DNA from: Candidatus Nanoarchaeia archaeon
GTDB taxonomy: Archaea > Nanobdellota > Nanobdellia > Woesearchaeales > SKGA01
Length of the DNA stretch: 50,922 nucleotides
NCBI GenBank assembly: GCA_028691765.1
Contig: JAQUYS010000003.1
Coordinates: 1-50,922 of the forward strand
Reading direction: 5' to 3'
The translations under genes and the position numbers were made by a program. Below, piece by piece: positions 1-9,720 of this stretch. How positions within the stretch are numbered: position 1 is the stretch's first letter; every line of letters starts with the position of its first letter. The notes below the pieces were generated by a model, which was not told the origin of the DNA, ran no database searches, and worked only from the letters and a program-made list of their open reading frames with translations.

Positions 1-2124
1 TGGAGTAATCCCAAGTTTTCTTTAGATAAAATAAAACTTAGTGGAAATTCTTATGCTGAAGATTGGACTCAAGGTTATGTTTGGAGTACAGTTACGGGTT
101 TTCCGCCGATGTTTACGGGTTATTCTCAAAAATATAGTTCTACTGCGTCACTTAAAATCTGGAATGAATACAATGATGGAGATGGTTCATCATTAGATGC
201 AGATAAATTAGAGGCGAAAGATGGAAGTTATTTTGTTTATGGAAATAGTATATATGGTAATTTTGATACTAGTTATTTAAGTAATAGTGATTATAATAAC
301 GTTACTAGAACAGGATTTTATATAGATAGTACAACTAGTACAGTACAATCATTAAACTCTCCTGTTCCTGAAGATGCCCCCGGATCAGGATTTTCTTATG
401 TTTTAAATATGGCTTACGTACCTACATCTTATAACAAACAAATAGGCGGAAGTTTATTTAACAACAATTTAAAATTAAGAACCGAAACGAACAATGTGTG
501 GAGTCCTTGGGTGGACTTATTAACTTCAAATTTCACAGGAGATACTAACTTCACAGGTAATCACATTCAAGATGGAAATTTAGAAGTAACAGGAAATTTA
601 TCGGCAACAAACATAATTACGAATGGCGGATATTTAGATATAAATTCAACAGAATATATTTTTGATGGGTATTATCATAATAAAATTTTAGGAAGTTCTA
701 TTTTTGGTTCTACAACAAATGTTGATAATTATTTTGATTTTATAATTGGAAGCACTGGTTCATTTACAATTCTTGAAGATTATGGTGCTTATTCAGATTA
801 TGCTCAGATATCACCAAATACAATTACTTTAACAGGAAGTGATGACAAAAACTTCAATATAAATAAAGAGGCAAGTAATTTTAATCTAGATTTAGGCGCT
901 TCTAGTTTAGATATGGATTATATGGGTCTTGAATATTTAAAATTAATTCCAATCGTTAAAAATACTAAAGATTCATTAAATATCACGTATGGTATTTATG
1001 ATACTAGGGCTCCACCGGCAACAATTTCAAACGATATTTTCATAGGAGATGTATTTTTTAATAGAAATGTTACTATGTTAGATAGTTTAGACATGACTTC
1101 TGGCAAAATCACAAACCTAGCAAACGGAACAGACGGACAAGACGCAGTTACATATTCCCAATTACAAGAAATAAATTCTTCCATCCTTGATGGAGACGTA
1201 GTCGGTCCTTCATCCGCAGCAGATAATGCAATTACAAGATTTGATGGTGTAACTGGAAAATTAATTCAAGATTCAGGAGTATACATAGATGATTCCAATA
1301 AAGTAGGAATAGGAACTGCTGCACCTTTAAATCAATTAGATGTCGCAGGAGGAGCTGTAATCGGTTCAGCATTAGCAGGAGTGACAACTGCACCAGCAAA
1401 TTCATTAATGGTAGAAGAAGATATTTATATTAAAGGAGATACAAATAGAAAAGTATTTTCTAACCAATACTGGTCAAATGAAATGTTATATAATCAGTAT
1501 TTCTATCCTTGGATAGCGGCAGCAATTGTTGCAGGAACTTCATCCCAATATACTGCATTATCAACTGCAAATCATCCTGGTGTAAATTACTTTAGAAGCA
1601 CAACAGGAAATGCAAATTCAGGTTATGCTTTACAAACTTTAACATTCGGTGCTTTATCAGGAGGAGAAAAAACAACCGCAATTTTTTATATTAGTTCAAG
1701 TTTTCCAGTAAATACATCTCATATTATATTTGGTTTCATGAATAGTGGTGTTGGAAGCATAACTATAACTCAAGGAGCATATATAGATATAGTAGGGTTA
1801 ACAGATGGAACGCCAACAGCATATGCTAAAACAATTAATGGTGCAGGCGTTGAAACAATTAATGAAACAACTGGTTCATTACCAGTTAGTGCGTGGTATA
1901 GAATGGAAATAACTGTTAATGACGATGCAAGTTCAATAAATTATTTAATTACAGATAGTCCAGCAACAACAACTTATTTAGATGTTGATATTACAACAAA
2001 TATTCCTACAACTTTTGTTTATTCAAAATTTAAAGCATATACGACCGAAGCAGGAACTGCATCAAGTTATTTAGTATATTTAGACTTCATGGATTTAGAA
2101 ATAGACAGGGTATTAGACAGATGA
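1..2124 (+). CDS. Partial (5' truncated by window edge) tail-fibre/adhesin-like surface protein
   Basis: Frame 1 is open from base 1 (WSNPKFSLDKIKLSGNSYAEDW...) into the 109..2124 ORF. Contains GDVVGPSSAADNAITRFDGVTGKLIQDSG and NKVGIGTAAPLNQLDVAGGAVIG, motifs typical of phage tail fibres and S74-chaperone-type adhesins. Confidence 0.75.
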   Translation, partial: WSNPKFSLDKIKLSGNSYAEDWTQGYVWSTVTGFPPMFTGYSQKYSSTASLKIWNEYNDGDGSSLDADKLEAKDGSYFVYGNSIYGNFDTSYLSNSDYNNVTRTGFYIDSTTSTVQSLNSPVPEDAPGSGFSYVLNMAYVPTSYNKQIGGSLFNNNLKLRTETNNVWSPWVDLLTSNFTGDTNFTGNHIQDGNLEVTGNLSATNIITNGGYLDINSTEYIFDGYYHNKILGSSIFGSTTNVDNYFDFIIGSTGSFTILEDYGAYSDYAQISPNTITLTGSDDKNFNINKEASNFNLDLGASSLDMDYMGLEYLKLIPIVKNTKDSLNITYGIYDTRAPPATISNDIFIGDVFFNRNVTMLDSLDMTSGKITNLANGTDGQDAVTYSQLQEINSSILDGDVVGPSSAADNAITRFDGVTGKLIQDSGVYIDDSNKVGIGTAAPLNQLDVAGGAVIGSALAGVTTAPANSLMVEEDIYIKGDTNRKVFSNQYWSNEMLYNQYFYPWIAAAIVAGTSSQYTALSTANHPGVNYFRSTTGNANSGYALQTLTFGALSGGEKTTAIFYISSSFPVNTSHIIFGFMNSGVGSITITQGAYIDIVGLTDGTPTAYAKTINGAGVETINETTGSLPVSAWYRMEITVNDDASSINYLITDSPATTTYLDVDITTNIPTTFVYSKFKAYTTEAGTASSYLVYLDFMDLEIDRVLDR

Positions 2125-2888
2125 AAAAACTAACAACAATACTAATTTTACTTTTAATGCTTAACTTAGTTCAAGCAGTAAACTTTCCACATTCAAGAAT
2201 ACTCTACCAAGACGAATTAGAACAAGTTTCAGAACAAGAAATCACAAATTACCTCTACGACAATTTACAATTCGTAAGAAAATTTGAAACTAATGAAAAA
2301 ATCTATTATTATTACAAAACAAAATCAATCGAACCTTTACCAAATAATAAATATGTGTTAAGAGATTTAGACATACAAACATCAATCCCTAAAAACATCA
2401 TGGACTCCTGTTTAGAACAAAACAGCGAAAATTATTGTGAAAATCTTTTAGTTGAATCAAAAGAATCAAATGACCTAACAAACAAACCAATTAAAGTTCA
2501 AGTAGAAGACGAATTAAAAAACAAATTAGAAAAAATAAAACAAAATAAAAATCTAGAAGGAGATTTTCCAACAAGGCCTGAAGAAACACAATCCGTACCT
2601 GAAGAAATAATTTCTTACCCTGAATTTACCTCCTTCGAAGAAATGTTATTAAGTTTAATCTCATACGACTCCACAACAGGAACATATAAAATTGGAGCAA
2701 TCTCATTAAATCCAGATGGTTCAATTTTAGTACAAAACGATTTAACAGTTTTAGGAAATATTTATTCAAATCAAACCATTGAAACAAATATATCTGAAGT
2801 AATTCAAGAAAATAATCCAACAGAAATACAACTACCACAAACATATCTTTTAGAAGACCAAGACATAGTATTAAACTTAAGTGAATAA
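2121..2888 (+). CDS. Secreted protein of unknown function with N-terminal signal peptide
   Basis: MKKLTTILILLLMLNLVQA signal-like N-terminus; 4-bp ATGA overlap with upstream gene suggests co-translation. Confidence 0.7.
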   Translation: MKKLTTILILLLMLNLVQAVNFPHSRILYQDELEQVSEQEITNYLYDNLQFVRKFETNEKIYYYYKTKSIEPLPNNKYVLRDLDIQTSIPKNIMDSCLEQNSENYCENLLVESKESNDLTNKPIKVQVEDELKNKLEKIKQNKNLEGDFPTRPEETQSVPEEIISYPEFTSFEEMLLSLISYDSTTGTYKIGAISLNPDGSILVQNDLTVLGNIYSNQTIETNISEVIQENNPTEIQLPQTYLLEDQDIVLNLSE

Positions 2889-4500
2889 AATGGAAACAAA
2901 AAAAATAGTGGCCCTATTAACAATCTTGCTGTTTGCAATAGTTATATCTGCATTAGTTCCTAAACTAAATTCAATCACAGGTTTTGTAACGCATCAAACA
3001 CAAACAGGAACAATTATTCCATTAAACACAAACTATCAAACTGAGTCTAATTTAACCGAACAAATAAACACCTATTCAAACATAGATTCTTTAAAAATTT
3101 CAGGAAGCGCAGAAGGTTCTGGAGAAATAAAAATATATTTACAAAATGGCGACCAAAAAATATTAGTTTATTACGAAAATTTAGATTCCAACAATCAACT
3201 AACAGGTAAAGTCACAGACAATTCAAATGGTAAAGGTAAATCCCAAGAACACATTCCAGAAAACACAACTGAAGAAATTGCTGAAGAAGAAATTCCTCCA
3301 GAATCTACAGAAACTCCTATTGAAGAAATTGCTGAAGAAGTAAACACAACCGAAGAAAACCAAACTCTTCCAACAACAAACGAAACAGAACAATCAACTA
3401 ACACCACAATTCCTGTTGAAGAAGAAATTCTTTCTGAAGAAAATCTAACTCTTCCAATCGAAAACACAACTGAACCAATCGAAGAAGAGTTAATTAACAC
3501 AACAATTCCTGTTGAAGAAGAAAACACAACAGAAGAAACTCCTGAAGAAAATATAACTCCACCAATAATCCCAACAGAAGAAATCTTCTCAAACTATTGC
3601 TTCGAATCATGCTCCCTAGATCCAACTAAAACATACAACCTAATAGTTGAACTAGAAGGAAATCTTTCCCTGAATCTAGACTCCCTAACAATTACCGAAC
3701 CAATCATAATAGAACAAACAACTCAGTTTGAAAACATACAAATGGAAGAAAAAGAAGAACTAACTTTGAACTTAAACAATTACTTCACATCATCAAACCA
3801 AATCTATTACGACACATCCTCAACATTCAAAGTCTCACAAATAAAAGACAACCTTCTAATCTTAAGAGCACAAAAACAAGGAACATACCAAATGGAAATT
3901 ATCGCAACAGATGGAGAAACATTAGTTCGTTCAAACAAATTCTACATCACTGTAGGAACAGAAAACATAACCGAACCAATAATCAACACAACAGAACAAT
4001 TCACAACATTCATTCCTTGGTTAGAACAATACAATACTTGCGAAAAAACAAACACATCCTTATGCTGTTTTGACACACAAACATACACACAAAATCAAAA
4101 ATTAAAAATCAAAAACACAGAGTACATTTGTTCAATAAATGAAAATTCAAACGACTGGATACAAATAGATGATGCTTTCATAATAGAAACTTTAACAGAT
4201 ATTTTATTCCTAATAGACCAACAAGGAAATTCTTGGCTTAAAGGAACCCTTTGCCAAACAAATCAAAGTTGCCAAACTAAATTCACAATTCCAGAATTAA
4301 ATTTCATCCTAACTAAAACAGGAAATTTACAAATACAACAAATAGAAGAAAACGTAAATCAATTCAACAATTGTGAAAATTGCTTAAACATAAAAAACAA
4401 TCAAGACCAAATCGTAGCTCAAATAATACAGAACACATTAAAACTAAAAGGCAAATTCTACCAACAACAAATTGACCAAAACTCATGCGAAGTTTGCTAA
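2881..4500 (+). CDS. Surface protein with N-terminal TM followed by ITGFV motif and acidic Thr/Asn-rich stalk
   Basis: Hydrophobic N-terminus followed by SITGFV; residues ~120-240 are E/T/N rich with repeated NTT/ENxT sequons. Start may be GTG 2881 or ATG 2890. Confidence 0.7.
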   Translation: MNKMETKKIVALLTILLFAIVISALVPKLNSITGFVTHQTQTGTIIPLNTNYQTESNLTEQINTYSNIDSLKISGSAEGSGEIKIYLQNGDQKILVYYENLDSNNQLTGKVTDNSNGKGKSQEHIPENTTEEIAEEEIPPESTETPIEEIAEEVNTTEENQTLPTTNETEQSTNTTIPVEEEILSEENLTLPIENTTEPIEEELINTTIPVEEENTTEETPEENITPPIIPTEEIFSNYCFESCSLDPTKTYNLIVELEGNLSLNLDSLTITEPIIIEQTTQFENIQMEEKEELTLNLNNYFTSSNQIYYDTSSTFKVSQIKDNLLILRAQKQGTYQMEIIATDGETLVRSNKFYITVGTENITEPIINTTEQFTTFIPWLEQYNTCEKTNTSLCCFDTQTYTQNQKLKIKNTEYICSINENSNDWIQIDDAFIIETLTDILFLIDQQGNSWLKGTLCQTNQSCQTKFTIPELNFILTKTGNLQIQQIEENVNQFNNCENCLNIKNNQDQIVAQIIQNTLKLKGKFYQQQIDQNSCEVC

Positions 4501-4538
4501 AGCAAATATTTATATATTTAAATAGCAAAAATTGAGGC

Positions 4539-6092
4539 ATGGTTCAATCAACTAAACACAAACAATCGAAGGAAAAATCTACCTCTACTTCTTACAAGAA
4601 GTATATTTATGCGTTATTAATTATCTTAGCCGTATTTTTAATCTGGAATTCATTTATTCGAACTCAAACAACCGGGCCTGATGATAATGCATATATCAGA
4701 AACATCACTCGTTCCAACACATCCTTTGAAACTGAAGACCCATTCACAGATCATCCAATAGATGATTTAAATTGGTCTTATTTAAACAACACTCCGGTTA
4801 ATAAAATAAATCCTCCTAACATACAATTGCCTCCTTCAACTTCACCACCAAATTTCAAACCCAAAACAATTCCGCCTGCAGAAAAACCAGCGGATCCTAA
4901 ACTCACTGGAGAAGACACAGATGGCGGCAAAAATTTTTTAGTAAAAGGAACATGTAAAGATTACATAGATAACTATTCTTCAGAGGATGTTTGTCTAACA
5001 GCGTCATTATTATCTGAATTAGAATATCTGAATTTCTATACAGATTCAAACAAACTTGTACAAGGTTGCTTTTGGACAGAATTAAAAGATTGTGCAGAGT
5101 ATGGAGACTTTGTTTGTGAAGATGGAGCATGTGTTGCTGCTAAAATTACAGCCACATCCCAAGATGAAACATACATGTCTGTTTTAGACGGATTTAATCA
5201 ATTTGTTAAAGGTACTTGTTCAGATCGTTTTGGAGTTCACCAAGAAACTTGTCTACATCCTCAACTTTTAAATGAATTTTACGTTGATGGTGAAGATTGT
5301 GTTGAAATTCAATATTACTGTGAACATGGTTGCGAAGATGGTGCTTGTTTAGCAGAACCAAAAGTAGAAGAAGACCCATATATAGTTGATGGAATAATGG
5401 ATTGTAATTCTTATTGCGTTGACAACAATTACTATTCAGGAAATCTTCCAAGTGAAGGCTTATGTGAAGTTCAAAAAACATACAAAGAATTTACTTGTTG
5501 TTGTAACCAAAAACTTTCAGAACCGATAGAAGATTGCAATTTATATTGTAAAAATTTAGGATTTGACACATATAATAGGTTTGCTTCAAGTGAGTCCTTA
5601 TGTAACGATTTACAAGGAGTTCAATATACCATTACTGATTGGCAGGAAGATACTTGCTGTTGTTACTTCAATGCATATGATGAAGACGGAGATGGAGAAA
5701 CTAATGATTATACAACAAAATCTTTTTGTTATTATGACATAGGATTATTTTTACAAGATGAATGCGCGGATTCACAGTTCTTAAATGAACAATCTTTAGT
5801 TTTGAATCCAGGAACCAGCCCTACTTGTGAACCAATAACTATTGATTGTAAAGCTGAATTTGGAGAAACATATAGGTGTTCTTCAGGAGCATGTGTTCCC
5901 GATCCAAAATATGAGAGTTGTGATTCTTATTGTAAATCAATAGTAGGAACAACTTCATTCGGAAGCATTTATTCTTCAGGAGCATGTCAAATTGGAAGAG
6001 GCACGCCTCAAACAGTTTGTTCAACTTACTCAGGAACATATGTTGCAGAAGGAGATATAACTTGTGACACAGGTTATTGTTGTTGTTCTTAA
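4539..6092 (+). CDS. Membrane-anchored cysteine-rich repeat protein
   Basis: Single N-terminal TM (YIYALLIILAVFLIW). Ectodomain contains two interleaved Cys-repeat types (C..GAC[VL] and CxxxC...C...CCC). Confidence 0.75.
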   Translation: MVQSTKHKQSKEKSTSTSYKKYIYALLIILAVFLIWNSFIRTQTTGPDDNAYIRNITRSNTSFETEDPFTDHPIDDLNWSYLNNTPVNKINPPNIQLPPSTSPPNFKPKTIPPAEKPADPKLTGEDTDGGKNFLVKGTCKDYIDNYSSEDVCLTASLLSELEYLNFYTDSNKLVQGCFWTELKDCAEYGDFVCEDGACVAAKITATSQDETYMSVLDGFNQFVKGTCSDRFGVHQETCLHPQLLNEFYVDGEDCVEIQYYCEHGCEDGACLAEPKVEEDPYIVDGIMDCNSYCVDNNYYSGNLPSEGLCEVQKTYKEFTCCCNQKLSEPIEDCNLYCKNLGFDTYNRFASSESLCNDLQGVQYTITDWQEDTCCCYFNAYDEDGDGETNDYTTKSFCYYDIGLFLQDECADSQFLNEQSLVLNPGTSPTCEPITIDCKAEFGETYRCSSGACVPDPKYESCDSYCKSIVGTTSFGSIYSSGACQIGRGTPQTVCSTYSGTYVAEGDITCDTGYCCCS

Positions 6093-6098
6093 TTTTTT

Positions 6099-6572
6099 TT
6101 ATTTTTTCTTCTCAAAAGTTTTCAAATACTCAAAAGAAACATTTAATTTTTTAGAACCAATATAATCCAAAACATCATAAACTTTAAGTTTTCTCTTACC
6201 CTTACAAATCTGTCTAGAAAGTCTTCCCCTCTCATCATCATCTTGATATCCAAATGAAAGCTTTTCATGATCTGGACCTCTAATGTCTCCATTAAAATCA
6301 ATATAACTTCCACTTTCAGAATTTTCTAAAACTTGAATCTTATCTATCAACATATTTAATCTCGGAGAAATATCTGTATTAACTTTTTTCTTATCATAAA
6401 AAATTTTAGTATTAAATTGAACATTCAAACCATAATTGTCTTTTCCATTATAACCAACATTTGCCTTAAAATCTTTACCATAGTAACTAGCATTTCCTCT
6501 AACATCACAAGAAGCCACAGACAAATAACCTCCTAACACAAGCACTGCCAATTTTTCTAAAGTCTTAGACAT
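6099..6572 (-). CDS. Putative small secreted/lipoprotein of unknown function
   Basis: Starting at MSKTLEKLAVLVLGGYLSVASC (lipobox-like VASC); TATA-like aaatatataa ~20-28 nt upstream of ATG at 6572. Confidence 0.5.
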   Translation of the reverse strand: MSKTLEKLAVLVLGGYLSVASCDVRGNASYYGKDFKANVGYNGKDNYGLNVQFNTKIFYDKKKVNTDISPRLNMLIDKIQVLENSESGSYIDFNGDIRGPDHEKLSFGYQDDDERGRLSRQICKGKRKLKVYDVLDYIGSKKLNVSFEYLKTFEKKK

Positions 6573-6602
6573 ATAAATATTAATCACTACAAATATATAA
6601 AT

Positions 6603-6621
6603 GTTACTATTTTAAAGTAAC
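6603..6621. promoter_or_regulatory. Palindrome GTTACT-N7-AGTAAC
   Basis: GTTACTATTTTAAAGTAAC, next to the TATA-like element of the 6572 minus gene. Confidence 0.6.
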
Positions 6622-6686
6622 AATTCTGTAAAATTTCCGGAAAACTCATGCGTGATTTAAAATATAACCTCTCTAAATAACATATA

Positions 6687-7013
6687 ATGCCTCTAGAAAC
6701 AATATTAAACAAAAAACAAATACAATCATCAGCAGATTTAGTCGACACAATAGATTTAATTAACGGACCATTGTGCTACCTACTTCTCTCAACAGGCAGT
6801 AAAACCCTTGAAAACATAGGAATCGCACTTTCAATATCAGAAATACTTTTCTCAAAAATACCTTTTGTAACATCATATATACGCCAAACCAAAGACTATA
6901 AAGCACTAATTTATTGGGTGCCTAAAGAAGTACTTTGTAACTCCATCCCCGTCAATGGCTTATTAGACATATTTCCAGCCTACAGGTGGAGAACCGAAGT
7001 CATTCTAAAATAA
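6687..7013 (+). CDS. Hypothetical protein
   Basis: 108-aa ORF, no recognised motif. Confidence 0.45.
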   Translation: MPLETILNKKQIQSSADLVDTIDLINGPLCYLLLSTGSKTLENIGIALSISEILFSKIPFVTSYIRQTKDYKALIYWVPKEVLCNSIPVNGLLDIFPAYRWRTEVILK

Positions 7014-7049
7014 ATACATTTATAAAACACCATATCAAAAACACATTAA

Positions 7050-7430
7050 ATGACTGATGAACCAAGACCTTTTGCTTTACCATACATTAATTTTGATATT
7101 CTTCTCGATGAAAACGGAGTACATCCATCATTTTCAGAGTTACCAAATCTTCCTTTTGAAGCTGAAGATTTAGAAGGAATAATTGGCGCGGATGGAGAAT
7201 TAATGCAAAACCAAACAGATCTTAAACTCCATCTTAAAGGAGCTATAGATTTACAAATCCCAATACAAAAATATCTATCCGTACAAGCATTATATTTGCC
7301 TAATTCAAGACACATAACAATTCGAGAAATACCTACTCCTCATAAAAAACATAAAGACCGTATAAACACCGCAAAAGACATCTATAATAAGGTTTCAGCA
7401 TTAGACAAAAAAACATATTCTAAAAGTTAA
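7050..7430 (+). CDS. Hypothetical protein
   Basis: 126-aa ORF preceded by TATA-like tttataaaac ~30 nt upstream. Confidence 0.5.
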   Translation: MTDEPRPFALPYINFDILLDENGVHPSFSELPNLPFEAEDLEGIIGADGELMQNQTDLKLHLKGAIDLQIPIQKYLSVQALYLPNSRHITIREIPTPHKKHKDRINTAKDIYNKVSALDKKTYSKS

Positions 7431-7528
7431 CTTCATTTAAAGTAAAACTTTCAATGTACCAACGTCAAGCGTTAAGTATATAAATGAATGCCAACTCTCC
7501 CAATTTACAAACTCAAAGGTAGTCTATA

Positions 7529-7774
7529 ATGGTTAAAAAAGCAGAAAATGAATTTCACGATTTCCAAATATCTATGGATCAAATTGGAATAACATCTTAT
7601 GAAAAAGCAAGAATGATTGGTGCGAGAGCATTACAATTATCACAAGGTGCAACTCCAAAAGTAAAATTAACCCAAGCGGATTTAGAAAAAATAAAATTTA
7701 ACCCTATTGAAATAGCAAAATTAGAGTTTGAACAAAACGTTATTCCAATTGGAATTAAAAGAATTAAAGATTAA
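7529..7774 (+). CDS. rpoK: DNA-directed RNA polymerase subunit K (Rpb6/omega homologue)
   Basis: SYEKARMIGARALQLSQGATPKV...NPIEIAKLEFEQNVIPIGIKR is a RpoK signature. Confidence 0.9.
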   Translation: MVKKAENEFHDFQISMDQIGITSYEKARMIGARALQLSQGATPKVKLTQADLEKIKFNPIEIAKLEFEQNVIPIGIKRIKD

Positions 7775-7828
7775 TGTATGTAAAAATTCAAGTGGAAACA
7801 TTTGATATAACATGCGTTGGTGACAAAA

Positions 7829-8284
7829 ATGGCACGAATGTATAGTCGAAGTAGAGGAAAATCAAGAAGCACTAAACCTGTGGTAAAAACAGTTCCCTCA
7901 TGGTTACAGTATTCTGGTAAGGAAGTAGAACTTCTAGTTGTAAAATTAGCTAAAGAAGGAAAAAACAATAGTCAAATTGGATTATATCTAAGAGACGAAT
8001 ATGGTATTCCTGATGTTAAACTGATTACTAAAAAATCAATTTCTAAAATTTTAGCAGAAAAAAGTTTAACCAAAAAAATGCCTGAAGATCTTATGGCTTT
8101 ATTAAGAAAAGTCTTAGCAGTTCAAACGCATTTATTGGAAAATAAAAAAGATATGCCTGCAAAAAGAGGATTACAATTAACTGAATCAAAAATATTGAGA
8201 TTAGTTAAGTATTACAAAAAAACAGGACGAATTGATTCTAATTGGAACTATAATCCAAATCAAATCAAGATGTATATTGAATAA
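7829..8284 (+). CDS. rps15: 30S ribosomal protein S15 (archaeal)
   Basis: MARMYSRSRGKSRSTKP...PSWLQYSGKEVELLVVKLAKEGKNNSQIGLYLRDEYGIPDVK; start chosen after ggtgac SD-like element. Confidence 0.93.
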   Translation: MARMYSRSRGKSRSTKPVVKTVPSWLQYSGKEVELLVVKLAKEGKNNSQIGLYLRDEYGIPDVKLITKKSISKILAEKSLTKKMPEDLMALLRKVLAVQTHLLENKKDMPAKRGLQLTESKILRLVKYYKKTGRIDSNWNYNPNQIKMYIE

Positions 8285-8307
8285 ACTTTTTTTCTTTTTT
8301 TATTAAA

Positions 8308-9690
8308 ATGGAAAATATAGATCAATTCATAAGCGAAGTAAAAAATAGTGGAAGTAGTTTTATTTCTACATTAAAACCAAACACAAAAATAAGTTTGATT
8401 GGTCATCACGATACAGATGGATTATGTTCTATAGCAATGTTAGAAAAAGCACTCGAAAGAGAAAGTTTATCTTTTGAAACTGCAAACATACCTCAATTAG
8501 AAGATGAATTCTTAGAAAGAATTTCTAAAGAGGCTGACGTATTTATTTTCGCAGACATTGGATCAGCAAATTTAGAATTAATACAAAAACATTTTCCCAA
8601 AAAAGAAGTTATTATTTTAGATCATCACAAACCAAACACAGAAAAAGTTTCAAAAAACATTTCCTTATTAAATCCATTCTTATACGGCATTGATGAAGAA
8701 AAAATCATCGCAGGTGCAGGAGTAGTATATTTCTTTTGCCAAGGAATGAATCCTCAAAATAAAGAGTTGGCTCAATTAGCCGTGTTAGGCGCAATAGGAG
8801 ATACGCAAGAAGATGATGGGTTTAAAGATTTAAACAACATCATATTGCAACATTCAATTTTACAAAAACAAATATCTGTTTTAAGAGAATTAAGATTATA
8901 TGGTAAAAATTCTAGACCTTTACTAAAAGTATTACAATATTCAACTGATCTTCAAATTCCTGGAATAACAAACGATTATCAAGGAACATTAAAGTTTTTT
9001 AGAGAATTAAGAATACCTTTAAACTGGAAAGGTAAACCTCGAAAATGGTATAATTTACGTGAAGATGAAAAGAACTTAATCACAGAAAAAATTCTACAAT
9101 TAAAAGGCGAAGAAAATCAAGAAGAATTTACTGTAAATAATTATAAATTTAATCTTTTTAAAAGAAGAGAATTATCTTGCGGAAGAGAATTTGCAACAAT
9201 AGTAAACGCTTCAGGAAGATTAGAAGATTACAGAACCGCAATAGATGCGCTAAAAGGAAACGAAGATGCACAAGCAAAAATTGTTTTCAATTTAAGAACA
9301 TATAAATTTGCAATAAAAGAAGGATTAGATCTTTTTGAAAAATACAAAGAAGCTGGTCAAATAATAAATAATGGAAAAGTAGTTGTTTTTGATACAGAAG
9401 ACAAACTCAAACCGAACATCGTCGGAGTAATTGCCTCAATCATTGCGAGAAACAAATATTATGATGAAGGAATAATAATATGTACATTATCAAATATTCC
9501 TGACCAAAAAATAAAAATTTCTTTAAGAGTTAGTAGAGACAAATCTGAAATGAACCTTGCAGATCTTTTACAAAAAACAGTATCTCCATGGAGTCTTCCA
9601 GCAGGAGGACATACAAACGCCGCAGGAGCAATAATTCCCTTAGAGAAAAAAGAAGAATTTATACAAAACTTAATATCAAATATTCTATAA
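8308..9690 (+). CDS. DHH-family phosphoesterase / archaeal RecJ-like nuclease
   Basis: GHHDTDGLCSIAML, FADIGS, ILDHHKPN, and C-terminal SLPAGGHTNAAGA (DHHA1). Directly downstream of rps15. Confidence 0.88.
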   Translation: MENIDQFISEVKNSGSSFISTLKPNTKISLIGHHDTDGLCSIAMLEKALERESLSFETANIPQLEDEFLERISKEADVFIFADIGSANLELIQKHFPKKEVIILDHHKPNTEKVSKNISLLNPFLYGIDEEKIIAGAGVVYFFCQGMNPQNKELAQLAVLGAIGDTQEDDGFKDLNNIILQHSILQKQISVLRELRLYGKNSRPLLKVLQYSTDLQIPGITNDYQGTLKFFRELRIPLNWKGKPRKWYNLREDEKNLITEKILQLKGEENQEEFTVNNYKFNLFKRRELSCGREFATIVNASGRLEDYRTAIDALKGNEDAQAKIVFNLRTYKFAIKEGLDLFEKYKEAGQIINNGKVVVFDTEDKLKPNIVGVIASIIARNKYYDEGIIICTLSNIPDQKIKISLRVSRDKSEMNLADLLQKTVSPWSLPAGGHTNAAGAIIPLEKKEEFIQNLISNIL

Positions 9691-9720
9691 ATATATAAAT
9701 AACCTTGATTTGAAGAAAGC

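Noticed and set aside
3195-3527. Antisense 110-aa ORF within the acidic stalk gene (Ser/Val-rich)
   Set aside because: Mirror of GAA/ACA-rich repeats on the coding strand; no start context or homology. Same logic applies to other antisense ORFs in the track (e.g. 5206-5481, 15318-15689, 20979-21551).
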